This document shows positions 23,684 to 33,000 of a DNA stretch of 64,000 nt, piece after piece. Positions within the stretch are counted from its first letter, which is position 1. The number at the start of each line of letters is the position of its first letter. Below the pieces are notes generated by a model. That model was not told the DNA's origin. It saw only the letters and a list, made by a program, of their open reading frames with translations, and ran no database searches. The translations under genes were made by a program, and so were the position numbers. Location of the stretch: the NCBI GenBank assembly GCA_024867545.1, contig JANFNE010000014.1, positions 114,937 to 178,936 of the forward strand, in the 5' to 3' direction. This DNA comes from Phytopythium helicoides. Its lineage: Eukaryota; Oomycota; Peronosporomycetes; Pythiales; Pythiaceae.

Positions 23684-25332
23684 CAAAATCTCGCCTGCTC
23701 GGTAGTCGCTACGAACCCAGTCTCGATGTCCTTCCGCGAGTGGCTTGTGCCGTGTGGCCGCTCCAAGACCAACGCCAGTCACTCAAAACTCCGCGTGCTG
23801 TTGGCCGTCGCGCTGGTCGTTGCGCTCTTCGGATACCTGCAATTGCTGGTGCGCTACGGTACTATCTCTCCGCTCGCCACGGTGATGTTTACCTCTCCCT
23901 ACGACGGGAGATCCCCAACAGACTACCCGCCGTCGACCCCCGACGTTCAAAGCGAAAGCTCGACGCTGCGAGTGGAGCAAATGAACGGGAAGAGTGAAGG
24001 GTTCTCTACCTCATGGCGACCGCCATTCCGGGTGGTCGTGTCCCTCACCACGACACCCAGCAGACTGGACAAGGTCATGGACAGTGTGCTATCGCTTACA
24101 CGCCAGTCGCTCGTGCCGGACCAGATCTACGTCAATATCCCCCACGGACCCATGAAGCGCCATCCAGAGCGCTCGTATGACGACGTGGAGATGCCAGAGG
24201 CGTTGTCTTCGCTTTCGCCACTCGTACTTATCAATCGATGCGTTGACGACGGACCCGCCACCAAGCTGCTCGGCGCGCTACGGCTCGAGAACGACCCGTC
24301 AACACTCATCATCACGGTCGACGACGACTTTGAGTACCCGGTGAGGCTCGTCGAAGCACTCGCATGGGAGGCTGTGGCAAAGCCCGACGACGCACTGGGC
24401 GTCTGCGGCTGGGGGATGATGCCACTCCACCACTCCGTTGGTGTCGTCCCAGCCTACGTACCATACTTCATGCGTCCGCGAGGGAGATATGTCGATGTAC
24501 TGCAAGCCTGCTGCGGCAACGCCTACCGCCGAGGATTCTTCTCGGACGTCGAGGCATTTGCAGACATTCCAAGCATCTGCGTGACGGTGGACGACGTGTG
24601 GATTGCCGGCTACTTGCGCACAGTGGAGAACCGAGCGAGCGCCATCATCAGCAAACGGCTGGACCCAGTTGATCCACAGTGGAAGAAGGACGAAGCCGAC
24701 TCCCCCGATCGCCGCAGCATGACGCTGTCGAGCTACAACCACGAAAACCGCGTGCACTACAAGTGCGTCGAGGCCATCGAAGATAGATTCCAGCGCCGGT
24801 GGCAACGCAACTTTGATTGAGCCGGTATTGCTTCGTTGTTCATACATGGGAGTAGACCCAACGGAATTCGGCTTGGTCTGCAGCAACATCGTCTTTGGTC
24901 GAGATCTCAATGGGATACCGAATCGAGGTCGTCGAGGTCTTGCAGTCAGTGCTTCCTACCCATTGCAGAGGTCTTTCGCTCCTACGGGCGAGCAGCTGTG
25001 CCTATGATATAGAAAAGACAGTTTGACATCAGGCAGACAAGTGCATGTACATGTAGCTTTGCCTACTGCAGTGGTATAACGAGTGTCCTGTCAGAATGAA
25101 GCAACCATTCATCAACCGCAGATCCTAGTTGATCCACACGGCCATTCTGGGTATGCGGACGTACTCACGACACTGCGCTCACTGATGTCTGCTCGACGAA
25201 AAGGCCAACCGACCCAGCAATAATGATGAGGTCAACAAGGAAGCTTGAACGGAAGGGATCTGCTCCATCACTTCCAGCGACTGGAGGTGCACGTGTATTA
25301 TACAGGGCGTCGAGAACTGCATGTAGCAGCAG
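23684..25332 (+). repeat. Left arm of a 1,649-bp inverted duplication
   Basis: Position p here pairs with 50893 minus p on the opposite strand. The arms are exactly equal in length (1,649 bp) without indels. The arm holds 42 bp upstream of a glycosyltransferase start, the whole gene and about 510 bp of 3' flank. All differences I found lie between about 23978 and 24630; the parts I compared outside that stretch look identical. The spacer to the other arm is 228 bp. Confidence 0.9.
23726..24820 (+). CDS. Type II membrane glycosyltransferase (GT-A like), left copy
   Basis: This 364-residue protein has a short basic N-terminus and one membrane anchor (LLAVALVVALFGYLQLLV, residues about 28-45), followed by a lumenal catalytic domain. 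Visible features are VVVSLTTTPSRLDKV (about residue 100), PDQIYVNIP, LINRCVDDGPATKLLGA (about 170) and the acidic metal-binding run ITVDDDFEYP (about 195), then CGWGMMPLHHS and VTVDDVWIAGYL. This pattern is typical of GT-A enzymes that need a divalent metal and a nucleotide sugar; the sugar and acceptor are unknown. I chose the ATG at 23726 because the inverted copy shares it and identity with that copy ends 42 bp upstream. An open frame extends further upstream (from 23366) but is not shared. The right copy differs at eight residues. Confidence 0.8.
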   Translation: MSFREWLVPCGRSKTNASHSKLRVLLAVALVVALFGYLQLLVRYGTISPLATVMFTSPYDGRSPTDYPPSTPDVQSESSTLRVEQMNGKSEGFSTSWRPPFRVVVSLTTTPSRLDKVMDSVLSLTRQSLVPDQIYVNIPHGPMKRHPERSYDDVEMPEALSSLSPLVLINRCVDDGPATKLLGALRLENDPSTLIITVDDDFEYPVRLVEALAWEAVAKPDDALGVCGWGMMPLHHSVGVVPAYVPYFMRPRGRYVDVLQACCGNAYRRGFFSDVEAFADIPSICVTVDDVWIAGYLRTVENRASAIISKRLDPVDPQWKKDEADSPDRRSMTLSSYNHENRVHYKCVEAIEDRFQRRWQRNFD

Positions 25333-25560
25333 TCTTCTATCACTGCAAATGGTTTGTAGACAACCACGCTCAAACTTGCTCGATTTCCATCTTCCAAACT
25401 AACTTGTGGGACTGCTTGCACGCTCTTTGGCAATTTCCCATTCCTGATGAACAGTAATGGTGGAAGTCGTGACACCGAAGCCTCTGAGCATGCAGTTCGA
25501 TCGATCATGTTAGGCTCATTTGTGTGCTTCGGGGCTCCCAAAAGAAGTGGTCGAATCGGT
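25333..25560. other. Spacer between the inverted arms
   Basis: This 228-bp unique sequence is flanked on both sides by the same CTGCTGCTACATGCAG-type ends in opposite orientation. No gene, transposase or terminal motif is evident. Confidence 0.7.
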
Positions 25561-27209
25561 CTGCTGCTACATGCAGTTCTCGACGCCCTGTATAATACAC
25601 GTGCACCTCCAGTCGCTGGAAGTGATGGAGCAGATCCCTTCCGTTCAAGCTTCCTTGTTGACCTCATCATTATTGCTGGGTCGGTTGGCCTTTTCGTCGA
25701 GCAGACATCAGTGAGCGCAGTGTCGTGAGTACGTCCGCATACCCAGAATGGCCGTGTGGATCAACTAGGATCTGCGGTTGATGAATGGTTGCTTCATTCT
25801 GACAGGACACTCGTTATACCACTGCAGTAGGCAAAGCTACATGTACATGCACTTGTCTGCCTGATGTCAAACTGTCTTTTCTATATCATAGGCACAGCTG
25901 CTCGCCCGTAGGAGCGAAAGACCTCTGCAATGGGTAGGAAGCACTGACTGCAAGACCTCGACGACCTCGATTCGGTATCCCATTGAGATCTCGACCAAAG
26001 ACGATGTTGCTGCAGACCAAGCCGAATTCCGTTGGGTCTACTCCCATGTATGAACAACGAAGCAATACCGGCTCAATCAAAGTTGCGTTGCCACCGGCGC
26101 TGGAATCTATCTTCGATGGCCTCGACGCACTTGTAGTGCACGCGGTTTTCGTGGTTGTAGCTCGACAGCGTCATGCTGCGGCGATCGGGGGAGTCGGCTT
26201 CGTCCTTCTTCCACTGTGGATCAACTGGGTCCAGCCGTTTGCTGATGATGGCGCTCGCTCGGTTTTCCACTATGCGCAAGTAGCCGGCAATCCACACGTC
26301 GTCCACCGTCACGCAGGTGTTTGGGATATCTGCAAATGCCTCGACGTCCGAGAAGAATCCTCGGCGGTAGGCGTTGCCGCAGCAGGCTTGCAGTATATCG
26401 ACGTATCTCCCTCGCGGACGCATGAAGTATGGTACGTACGCTGAGACGACACCAACGGAGTGGTGGAGTGGCATCATCCCCCAGCCGCAGACGCCCAGTG
26501 CGTCGTCGGGCTTTGCCACAGCCTCCCATGCGAGTGCTTCGACGAGCCTCGCCGGGTACTCAAAGTCGTCGTCGACCGTGATGATGAGTGTTAACGGGTC
26601 GTTCTCGAGCCGCAGCGCGCCGAGCAGCTTGGTGGCAGGTCCGTCGTCAACGCACCGATTGATAAGCACGAGTGGTGAAAGCGAAGACAACGCCTCTGGC
26701 ATCTCCACGTCGTCATACGAGCGCTCTGGGTGGCGCTTCATGGGTCCGTGGGGGACATTGACGTAGATCTGGTCCGGCACGAGCGACTGGCGTGTGAGCG
26801 ATAGCACGCTGTCCATGACCTTGTCCAGCCTGCTGGGTGTCGTGGTAAGGGACACAACCACCCGGAACGGCGGTCGCCACGAGGTAGAGAACCCTTCGCT
26901 CTTTCCGTTCATTTGCTCCACTCGCAGCGTCGAGCTTTCGCTTTGAACGTCGGGGGTCGACGGCGGGTAGTCTGTTGGGGATCTCCCGTCGTAGGGAGAG
27001 GTAAACATCACCGTGGCGAGCGGAGAGATAGTACCGTAGCGCACCAGCAATTGCAGGTATCCGAAGAGCGCAACGACCAGCGCGACGGCCAACAGCACGC
27101 GGAGTTTTGAGTGACTGGCGTTGGTCTTGGAGCGGCCACACGGCACAAGCCACTCGCGGAAGGACATCGAGACTGGGTTCGTAGCGACTACCGAGCAGGC
27201 GAGATTTTG
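25561..27209 (-). repeat. Right arm of the 1,649-bp inverted duplication
   Basis: This is the reverse complement of 23684-25332 with no length change. It differs by roughly a dozen or more substitutions in the part corresponding to 23978-24630. The outer end at 27209 stops abruptly 42 bp upstream of the glycosyltransferase start, beside a lipase relic. Confidence 0.9.
26073..27167 (-). CDS. Type II membrane glycosyltransferase (GT-A like), right copy
   Basis: This is the mirror copy of the gene at 23726-24820, intact and of the same 364-residue length, with the same anchor, DDGPATK block and VDDDFEYP metal motif. It differs at eight residues, among them Val for Ile in YVNIPHG, Leu for Ser in NDPSTLI, Ala for Val after EYP and Asn-Thr for Ser-Ile before CVTVDD. 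None touches the acidic motif. The upstream sequence beyond 42 bp is unrelated to that of the left copy, so the two must use different promoters, or one is silent. The two genes converge tail to tail. Confidence 0.8.
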   Translation of the reverse strand: MSFREWLVPCGRSKTNASHSKLRVLLAVALVVALFGYLQLLVRYGTISPLATVMFTSPYDGRSPTDYPPSTPDVQSESSTLRVEQMNGKSEGFSTSWRPPFRVVVSLTTTPSRLDKVMDSVLSLTRQSLVPDQIYVNVPHGPMKRHPERSYDDVEMPEALSSLSPLVLINRCVDDGPATKLLGALRLENDPLTLIITVDDDFEYPARLVEALAWEAVAKPDDALGVCGWGMMPLHHSVGVVSAYVPYFMRPRGRYVDILQACCGNAYRRGFFSDVEAFADIPNTCVTVDDVWIAGYLRIVENRASAIISKRLDPVDPQWKKDEADSPDRRSMTLSSYNHENRVHYKCVEAIEDRFQRRWQRNFD

Positions 27210-27339
27210 CCCGTCGTGATTACCATGCCGTACATTCAATCGAATTTATCAAAGAGTAATACCTAAGCAAGTTCCTACTTGCTGCGTGGGCTCACGGTAC
27301 ACCATTGGACTCTATCCGGTTGTGCCGTCTCGAGCAACC

Positions 27340-27880
27340 CCATACGATTAAGAGAGTTGGGAGCCACCGATCGAACAGGGCTACACCCTCGTGGTCACCG
27401 ACTACACTGGTCTGGGCACCAATGGCACCACGCACAAGTACAGCGCGTACTCACTGCTCGCGAAGGACGTGTTTTACTCGATCCAGGGCCTTCGGCTCGG
27501 TGCTGACGGACAAATGGAGGTCAGTGAGCCACTCGCAGGGAGGTGGTTCGGTGTGGAGTTTGCCGAGGATATTGATGGCATCGCAGAGGAAGCCGGAAGC
27601 AATAATAACGAAAACTACCTCGGAACGGTTGTGATGGCGCCATCCTTGAAGGCGTGAAACGCGGTCCAGGCTGTTTTACCGTCGCTCTTGAGCGCGAGCC
27701 CGGAAGGCTTGCTCGATTTGCCTGAAGGTGCCCTTTTCCCACTCATGATGCTGGGAATCCTGCGCATATACCCTGAATTCAGTATGTCCCTCCTAGTCGA
27801 CGTGCTCAAGACACGCATGGGACTTGCGGACGAGGTGCAGCTATGTGCGAATGCCAGATGGTCCTCACGCTTGACCTGAC
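27340..27880 (+). pseudogene. Relic of a secretory-lipase-family alpha/beta hydrolase
   Basis: GYTLVVTDYTGLGTNG (about 27380) followed by HKYSAYSLLAKDVFYSIQGL matches the pre-nucleophile part of secretory lipases (PF03583). The nucleophile elbow SHSQGGGSVW follows at about 27525 but in another frame. A third frame carries a Leu-rich helix segment at about 27720. No signal peptide, start codon or C-terminus is found. It is a fragment with at least two frame changes, abutting the outer end of the inverted duplication, which may have cut off its 5' part. Confidence 0.6.
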
Positions 27881-28119
27881 ATAAGTGAGATGACCATGCT
27901 CATGTCTGGCGGCATGAGGGCCGCAGGAGACCATGGGCGAGTGACAGAACGCGACCACTAGCGAACGGTAAGGTCGCGCGTGGTCTGCTCCTCATTATTG
28001 AGGCCGTTAACGACACTAAGGTTCTGGTGGCGAGGACAATTGAGTCGTTTGATTATGCTTGTGCGCATGATAGCAAGGTGCAGCTGAATCTATAACTGAA
28101 GTAGGATCACTCAGGTATG

Positions 28120-28960
28120 ATCTCGACGTCTGCTCCACTGGTTCAAGTGAATGGAAGCTCAGTCCTCGGAAGATCCTCGGCACCGGTAACGCCAAGAGCG
28201 TGGGCGGCGACGTGATGGTGGATAGCAAGTTGTCAGTCGGCACAGTTGATGGCTCTATGCGTGTGACGAGTGGAGATGGCCTGTCGGTGAGCGGCCCAGT
28301 CGTGAATTCGACCCGCGGCGCCGCGAGCAGAAGAAGCAACAGCGGCAACGTGACCGTGACGAGCGGCGGCTCTGGCGTGTCGAGTGAGTCCATGTATATT
28401 CGGAGCGGAACGCCGACGTCGTATGTGGCCTGCAAGATCAAGGTCGCGCGCGAATCTTCCGTAAGCTCAAGATGCGCGTCCATCTCGCCGTCAAGTTGTG
28501 AGCCCTCATCCTCAGGGAATCCAAGTGTGCGAGCAAGGCAACGTGGGCTCAAGCGCTCAAAATTGTGCAATGTAGAGCCGAGAATCGAGCATATCAAACT
28601 TCTCACGGTGTGACGAGCGTGTCTCGTGGCTCTTGAAGACAGTGCGGGGAGAACGAGACGTTGTCCAGCGAGGCAAGCTCTGTGTCCGTCGCCACATGTA
28701 AGTCCTTGTCAATGTTTGGCGGCATTGGAGCTATCGGTAGCGACGTGAGTGCGCCGGGCAGTGCAAGCTACCAGCACCTCATTGCGTGTGTCGAATGGCG
28801 AGCTGTCCGTGTCGGGCTTGTCGATGAGCGTCAGTGTATCACATGTAGCACTTGGATTACCAAAGCTACGAAAAGTTACCATCTGTAACAGCGTATACAC
28901 GGGTCACAGCATTCACTGCGTGGCAAGATATCGTATGCTAGCATCCACATGATTCACGAA
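28120..28960 (+). pseudogene. Possible relic of a Gly/Ser/Thr-rich repeat protein
   Basis: Across three frames there are short repeating segments: GGDVMVDSKLSVGTVDGSM, GNVTVTSGGSGVSSESMYI and, later, MFGGIGAIGSDVSAPGSA. They resemble the beta-helix-like G-x-V-x-V-x-S-G repeats of long oomycete surface proteins. There is no complete frame. The assignment rests on repeat style only. Confidence 0.3.
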
Positions 28961-29440
28961 TGTCAAGGCCGCATTTAAGTCAGTGAGTGCTTGGACAACG
29001 ACCAGCAACCGCTGTCAGTGGTGCGCCGGCAAACCTGGCCATAAAGCGAGCTGACAGGCGAGATCTGCCACCGAGGATTGCGATAACTGTCTGACTGAAT
29101 TGAGAAACCATGTCTCATCGTGTCCGTCGTTTTGCTTTTTGCTTACGGTCGAATGGATTCTCCCGCGCCACAGCGCATTGAGTGGAGAGCCACTGCGTCA
29201 GTACAACGTACCGTATATACTGGGTAGCTTGGACGTGCCCGTCATATTGCTTACGGTCAAATTAGCCACGTTGTCAGGCTTGCTGTGATCATATTGCAAC
29301 GTTTGTGTTGATCCGTACACGGGTCAACACATTTTTCGTCACAGACGAACTGACGCCTCATTCGTTCACCACAAGGTGCTTTTGTCTTCCCGCCACTTCT
29401 CAATTGGACGTGAGGAACCGCTTGCCACAGACAGCTCGCC
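28961..29440. promoter_or_regulatory. Region upstream of the intact sulfatase
   Basis: No gene is seen. A TCATTCGTTCACCAC segment at about 29359, roughly 80 bp before the ATG, partly matches the oomycete initiator. Confidence 0.3.
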
Positions 29441-32002
29441 ATGAGCTGCCTAGTACCAGCTAAAACGGCGATCACATCCCGGAAAGCTGCGATCTCATCC
29501 TGGGTCGCCGCGGTCTCCGCTCGACTTGCGGCCAAGCCGTGGACCCACTGGGTCATTGCGATACTGACCATCCAGTTGTTCTTCTTCGTCGACCGCTGCG
29601 TCGGACTTGATGCACTAGTCCGACTGTATGGAGACGACTCCGATGTTCAATCCAGCAGCGTCAAGGTGGCGGTACTTGCGCTCGGGGCCGTCGAAGACTT
29701 TGTCTGCGCGCTATACTTCGTCTTCGTCTTGTGGTTGGGCGATGCTGCGCTGAGCAGACTGACTCGACGTGGGGGACGCTTCGTTACGGCGGCCAAGACG
29801 ATCCGGTTTTTCTGGTACCTGATTGTGTTTATTGCGGTGGCGGTGCCGTTCGCTACGAATGTGCTGCTCGTGCGCCGACGCCAGTTCCGCTTCACGTTCA
29901 GTCTCATCAAGATGGCTCTCAAGGAAATGGACAACGCGTCGGCTGCTTCTATCTCTCCTAGCCAACTTCACGAGATGTACGCGACGATCTCGGCGACGTT
30001 AGCAGTGGCATTACTCTTCGCGGTGGTTGGTGCTCTTTGGTTGGACTTGTATGCTTGGAACCCGTTTGCTTTCACGAAGCGCGGGGGCTACACTACTGTG
30101 CCATGCGACGCAGCTCAGTGTACAGTTGTAACCAATGAAGCCGAGGAGAAGGATGCTAGCAAATTGGAAGAGGGTGAAAGTGACGAACTATGCTCCACAA
30201 CATCGGATGAAGAGGAGTCGTCTCCTTCACATATCACAACTGAAATTGTAAAGGCTGATACTACCAACTTTCTAGTCACTTTCAAGCAAAAGCGTGCACA
30301 ACGATCAAGTGACCAAAGCAAACTCTGCCAGCACGTCTCTTGGTCACAACTCTTCACCTACGCAATCTGTGTGGCATGCTGCCTTATTATCTTCCCGATC
30401 ATTTTGTTGGAAATCGTCACGCACTGGATGTCTCCACTCATTGCAGACTCTGCACTCAACACAACCCTCAACGAACTCTACGGACAATTCACAGGCGCCA
30501 GCTTCATGCCAAACCTCGTCGACGGATCCATCACCTCCGCGAGACTATACATCGACACGGACTCGGAAATCTTCAAACTCGTCAGCAATGACTCCCTATA
30601 CAGAACCACTCTCGGATTCAAGGGAGACCTAGCCTTCAACGTCAGCGTTGACAATGACGACCCACCGAACGTACTCGTGCTCGTGGTCGAGTCGTTCCGG
30701 TACCACGACTCCCAGTACCTCGTCGCCAACAACACGTACTTGCTGAAAGACCAGAACATCACGGTGACGCCGAACTTCGATCGGTGGGCGAAACGTGGTG
30801 TGGCGTTCCACAACTTCTGGTCGAGTTGGCGCACGAGTCGGTCTGTGGAGAGTATTCTGTTTGGTCAGGTGCCGTACGACAGCGTGAGTGATTCTGGGAC
30901 GACTGGTGGTCGTAAGGATGTGAAGCTCGCTGGAATGCCTCAGTTGTTCACTTCGAAGGGGTACTCGACGAAGTTCACGACGGGATGTATTTTGAATTAT
31001 GATGGTTGGGACACCTTTTTTGGAGCGCATGGTTTCGATGAGGTGCTTGGTAATGACGATTTTCGCAAGTTGGCGGAACGAGACTTGGGTATTTCTCCGA
31101 ATGATTGGCTTCTTGTGAGTCAAGGAGGCAAGGCTCGTGCAATGAGCCATTGGGGAGTGCACGATGATGTGGCTTTGCCACTGCTTGGCAGTATACTTGT
31201 GAACGAGACCGCAGCTCAGCGAGAGCGTGTGGCGAAGGGTGAACCTAAGCGACCACTCTTCATCAACCACTACACCATCTCCAGTCACACACCGTACGAG
31301 GACCGACCTGAATGGTACGACAAGGTGACCAAACCAGACTTCTCCGCTCTGTACGAAGGCGAAGAGTACACTGCCGACATCAAAAACTATTTCGAGATGC
31401 GATATTTCACGGATATGGCGATCGGCAAGTTCTTGGACGACATGGAGGAGAAGGGTGTGCTGAACGACACGATAGTCGTGATCGTGGGTGATCATGGCCA
31501 GGGACCAGAGAACGGTCTGGATGTTCCTGAGTCGCGCGAGGTGTCGGCGACACGAGTCGCAGCGACATTGATTGCTGAAGGGCGACTCGGTAAATACGCT
31601 GGTCTGATGGTGACTGACGTCGCCGAGCAGTACGACTTCCTGAATACGTTGGCGGACATTGTGGGTGTACCGGAGGGCGGGTTCGAGCAGGACGGTGTCG
31701 GTCGATCTTTGAAACGCGCAGCAGTGACAGAGCAGCAGAAGCAGCGGGTTGTGTACAGCAACAACCCGTCTCGCAAGTTGTCTGTTGTGCGTGGCAACGA
31801 GCGTCTCGAGTATGACGCGTCGTCGATTGCGATGGCTCTGCACAATGCTGAGACGGACCATGATTTGAAGCATGATTTATTCCCGGCATTGAGTGAAAGC
31901 TCAAAGCTCGAGTGGAAATCCCTGCGTGACCAGGGGCGGCGACTAGATGGATACTACAGTAAGCGTTGGGGCGAGAAATGCTTGGTTACCTCAGCATGCT
32001 AA
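29441..32002 (+). CDS. LtaS-like membrane sulfatase / phosphoglycerol transferase
   Basis: This is an intact, intron-less 853-residue protein. The N-terminal half carries about five hydrophobic helices (residues about 37-55, 78-102, 120-145, 180-205, 305-335) with an acidic Glu/Ser-rich loop at about 235-275. The C-terminal half is a PF00884 domain. Its elements match the LtaS subclass: VLVVESFRYHD (metal Glu, about residue 415), WRTSRSVES (Thr/Ser nucleophile, about 465), FINHYTISSHTPY (about 605) and VVIVGDHGQGPE (metal Asp-His, about 670). The catalytic part should face outside the cell or the lumen. The substrate cannot be told; in bacteria such enzymes move phosphoglycerol or phosphoethanolamine groups. 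A dead relative lies at 961-3598, suggesting a family that duplicates in the genome. Confidence 0.87.
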   Translation: MSCLVPAKTAITSRKAAISSWVAAVSARLAAKPWTHWVIAILTIQLFFFVDRCVGLDALVRLYGDDSDVQSSSVKVAVLALGAVEDFVCALYFVFVLWLGDAALSRLTRRGGRFVTAAKTIRFFWYLIVFIAVAVPFATNVLLVRRRQFRFTFSLIKMALKEMDNASAASISPSQLHEMYATISATLAVALLFAVVGALWLDLYAWNPFAFTKRGGYTTVPCDAAQCTVVTNEAEEKDASKLEEGESDELCSTTSDEEESSPSHITTEIVKADTTNFLVTFKQKRAQRSSDQSKLCQHVSWSQLFTYAICVACCLIIFPIILLEIVTHWMSPLIADSALNTTLNELYGQFTGASFMPNLVDGSITSARLYIDTDSEIFKLVSNDSLYRTTLGFKGDLAFNVSVDNDDPPNVLVLVVESFRYHDSQYLVANNTYLLKDQNITVTPNFDRWAKRGVAFHNFWSSWRTSRSVESILFGQVPYDSVSDSGTTGGRKDVKLAGMPQLFTSKGYSTKFTTGCILNYDGWDTFFGAHGFDEVLGNDDFRKLAERDLGISPNDWLLVSQGGKARAMSHWGVHDDVALPLLGSILVNETAAQRERVAKGEPKRPLFINHYTISSHTPYEDRPEWYDKVTKPDFSALYEGEEYTADIKNYFEMRYFTDMAIGKFLDDMEEKGVLNDTIVVIVGDHGQGPENGLDVPESREVSATRVAATLIAEGRLGKYAGLMVTDVAEQYDFLNTLADIVGVPEGGFEQDGVGRSLKRAAVTEQQKQRVVYSNNPSRKLSVVRGNERLEYDASSIAMALHNAETDHDLKHDLFPALSESSKLEWKSLRDQGRRLDGYYSKRWGEKCLVTSAC

Positions 32003-33000
32003 ATGTCATTTGTTCTCTGGTAGTGCATTTCAACGTTACGTTCGGGCAAGTGCCAGCCCTACCAGGATAGCATTAAAATTTGTATAAAGCTGGCACGTCA
32101 GCATAAATGGAGGAGGTGGCTGTGGAGTGCAGCAAGGCAGAAGTGGTGGTGGTCAAGTGTGATGGGAAGGTCGAGAAATGCAAGGAACGAGGCCGCTCGC
32201 CCGAAGCAGTGGTTGATCCGACATTCAATGCGATTGAGCCAAGAAAGTAGAGGCGAAGACAATGACGTCAATGCCGACGGTCAACAAGATGGCAATCATA
32301 CTGGATACTCTGAAGTCGCTTGGGGAGAAGGAAGTTGTGAATCTTTAGTTGCTCCCTTCATTCCAAAGGCGAGCTTGCTGGTACTGAATGTGAACAGCTG
32401 AAGAAAATTGCGATGATTCAGCACCTGGAAGCAAGGCGGGCTCGAAGAAGGTCGCCGTCTTCTTTAAAATATCAGATTGCGAGAGGTTTCTGGCTGCTGC
32501 TCTGATTATTGATCTCGACAGAATTGATGCATACGCGTGCCTCTCTCATGGTGTGGGGGATCGCGTGATTCGCCAGCTCAAGGGATCGCAGTGCAGTGCA
32601 GAGAGTTGTGCCATGAATGGTTAGCTGCGCAGTGCTGCAATATGATAGCTCGAGAGATGGCTTCACAAAGGCAACTTTTTTGAAATGGCTACTTTAGGTC
32701 CACCACATCATGGGAGCACCACTGATCAGTACCGTGCCAACCACTGTGCAATGTCTCCGTCTCAAAGTCTCTCTGCGACACGTCAAAAATCCATTTTTGT
32801 CTCTATTCGATTGGCTCAAAAGTTCTCCATCACCTCTTTTCACTGGCCAAAACTGCATCCACTGGTTTTTCGCACCCAAAGTATACGTTTACCAAGTCAG
32901 CGTCAAGATACAGGGTGTTGACGCTTTCGCCACTACCGTACCGTGCTTGACGGAATACGTCCCATCCACGGTACTATCCACGGTAACACTTCGGCGCCAT
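32003..33000. other. Intergenic, no recognised gene
   Basis: About 1 kb. A short open frame at 32107-32250 encodes 47 residues rich in Glu, Lys and Val without a known motif. Another small frame lies near 32270-32340. Around 32880-33000 the sequence is probably the 5' region of the hydrolase gene. None of these can be called with confidence. Confidence 0.4.

Noticed and set aside
23684..27209. Reading the inverted arms as the ends of a transposon
   Set aside because: The arms contain a cellular-type glycosyltransferase. There is no transposase or integrase, no short terminal motif and no obvious target-site duplication.
30629..31873. 414-codon minus-strand open frame inside the sulfatase gene
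   Set aside because: It is antisense to the conserved catalytic domain, with His/Arg-rich composition and no family match.
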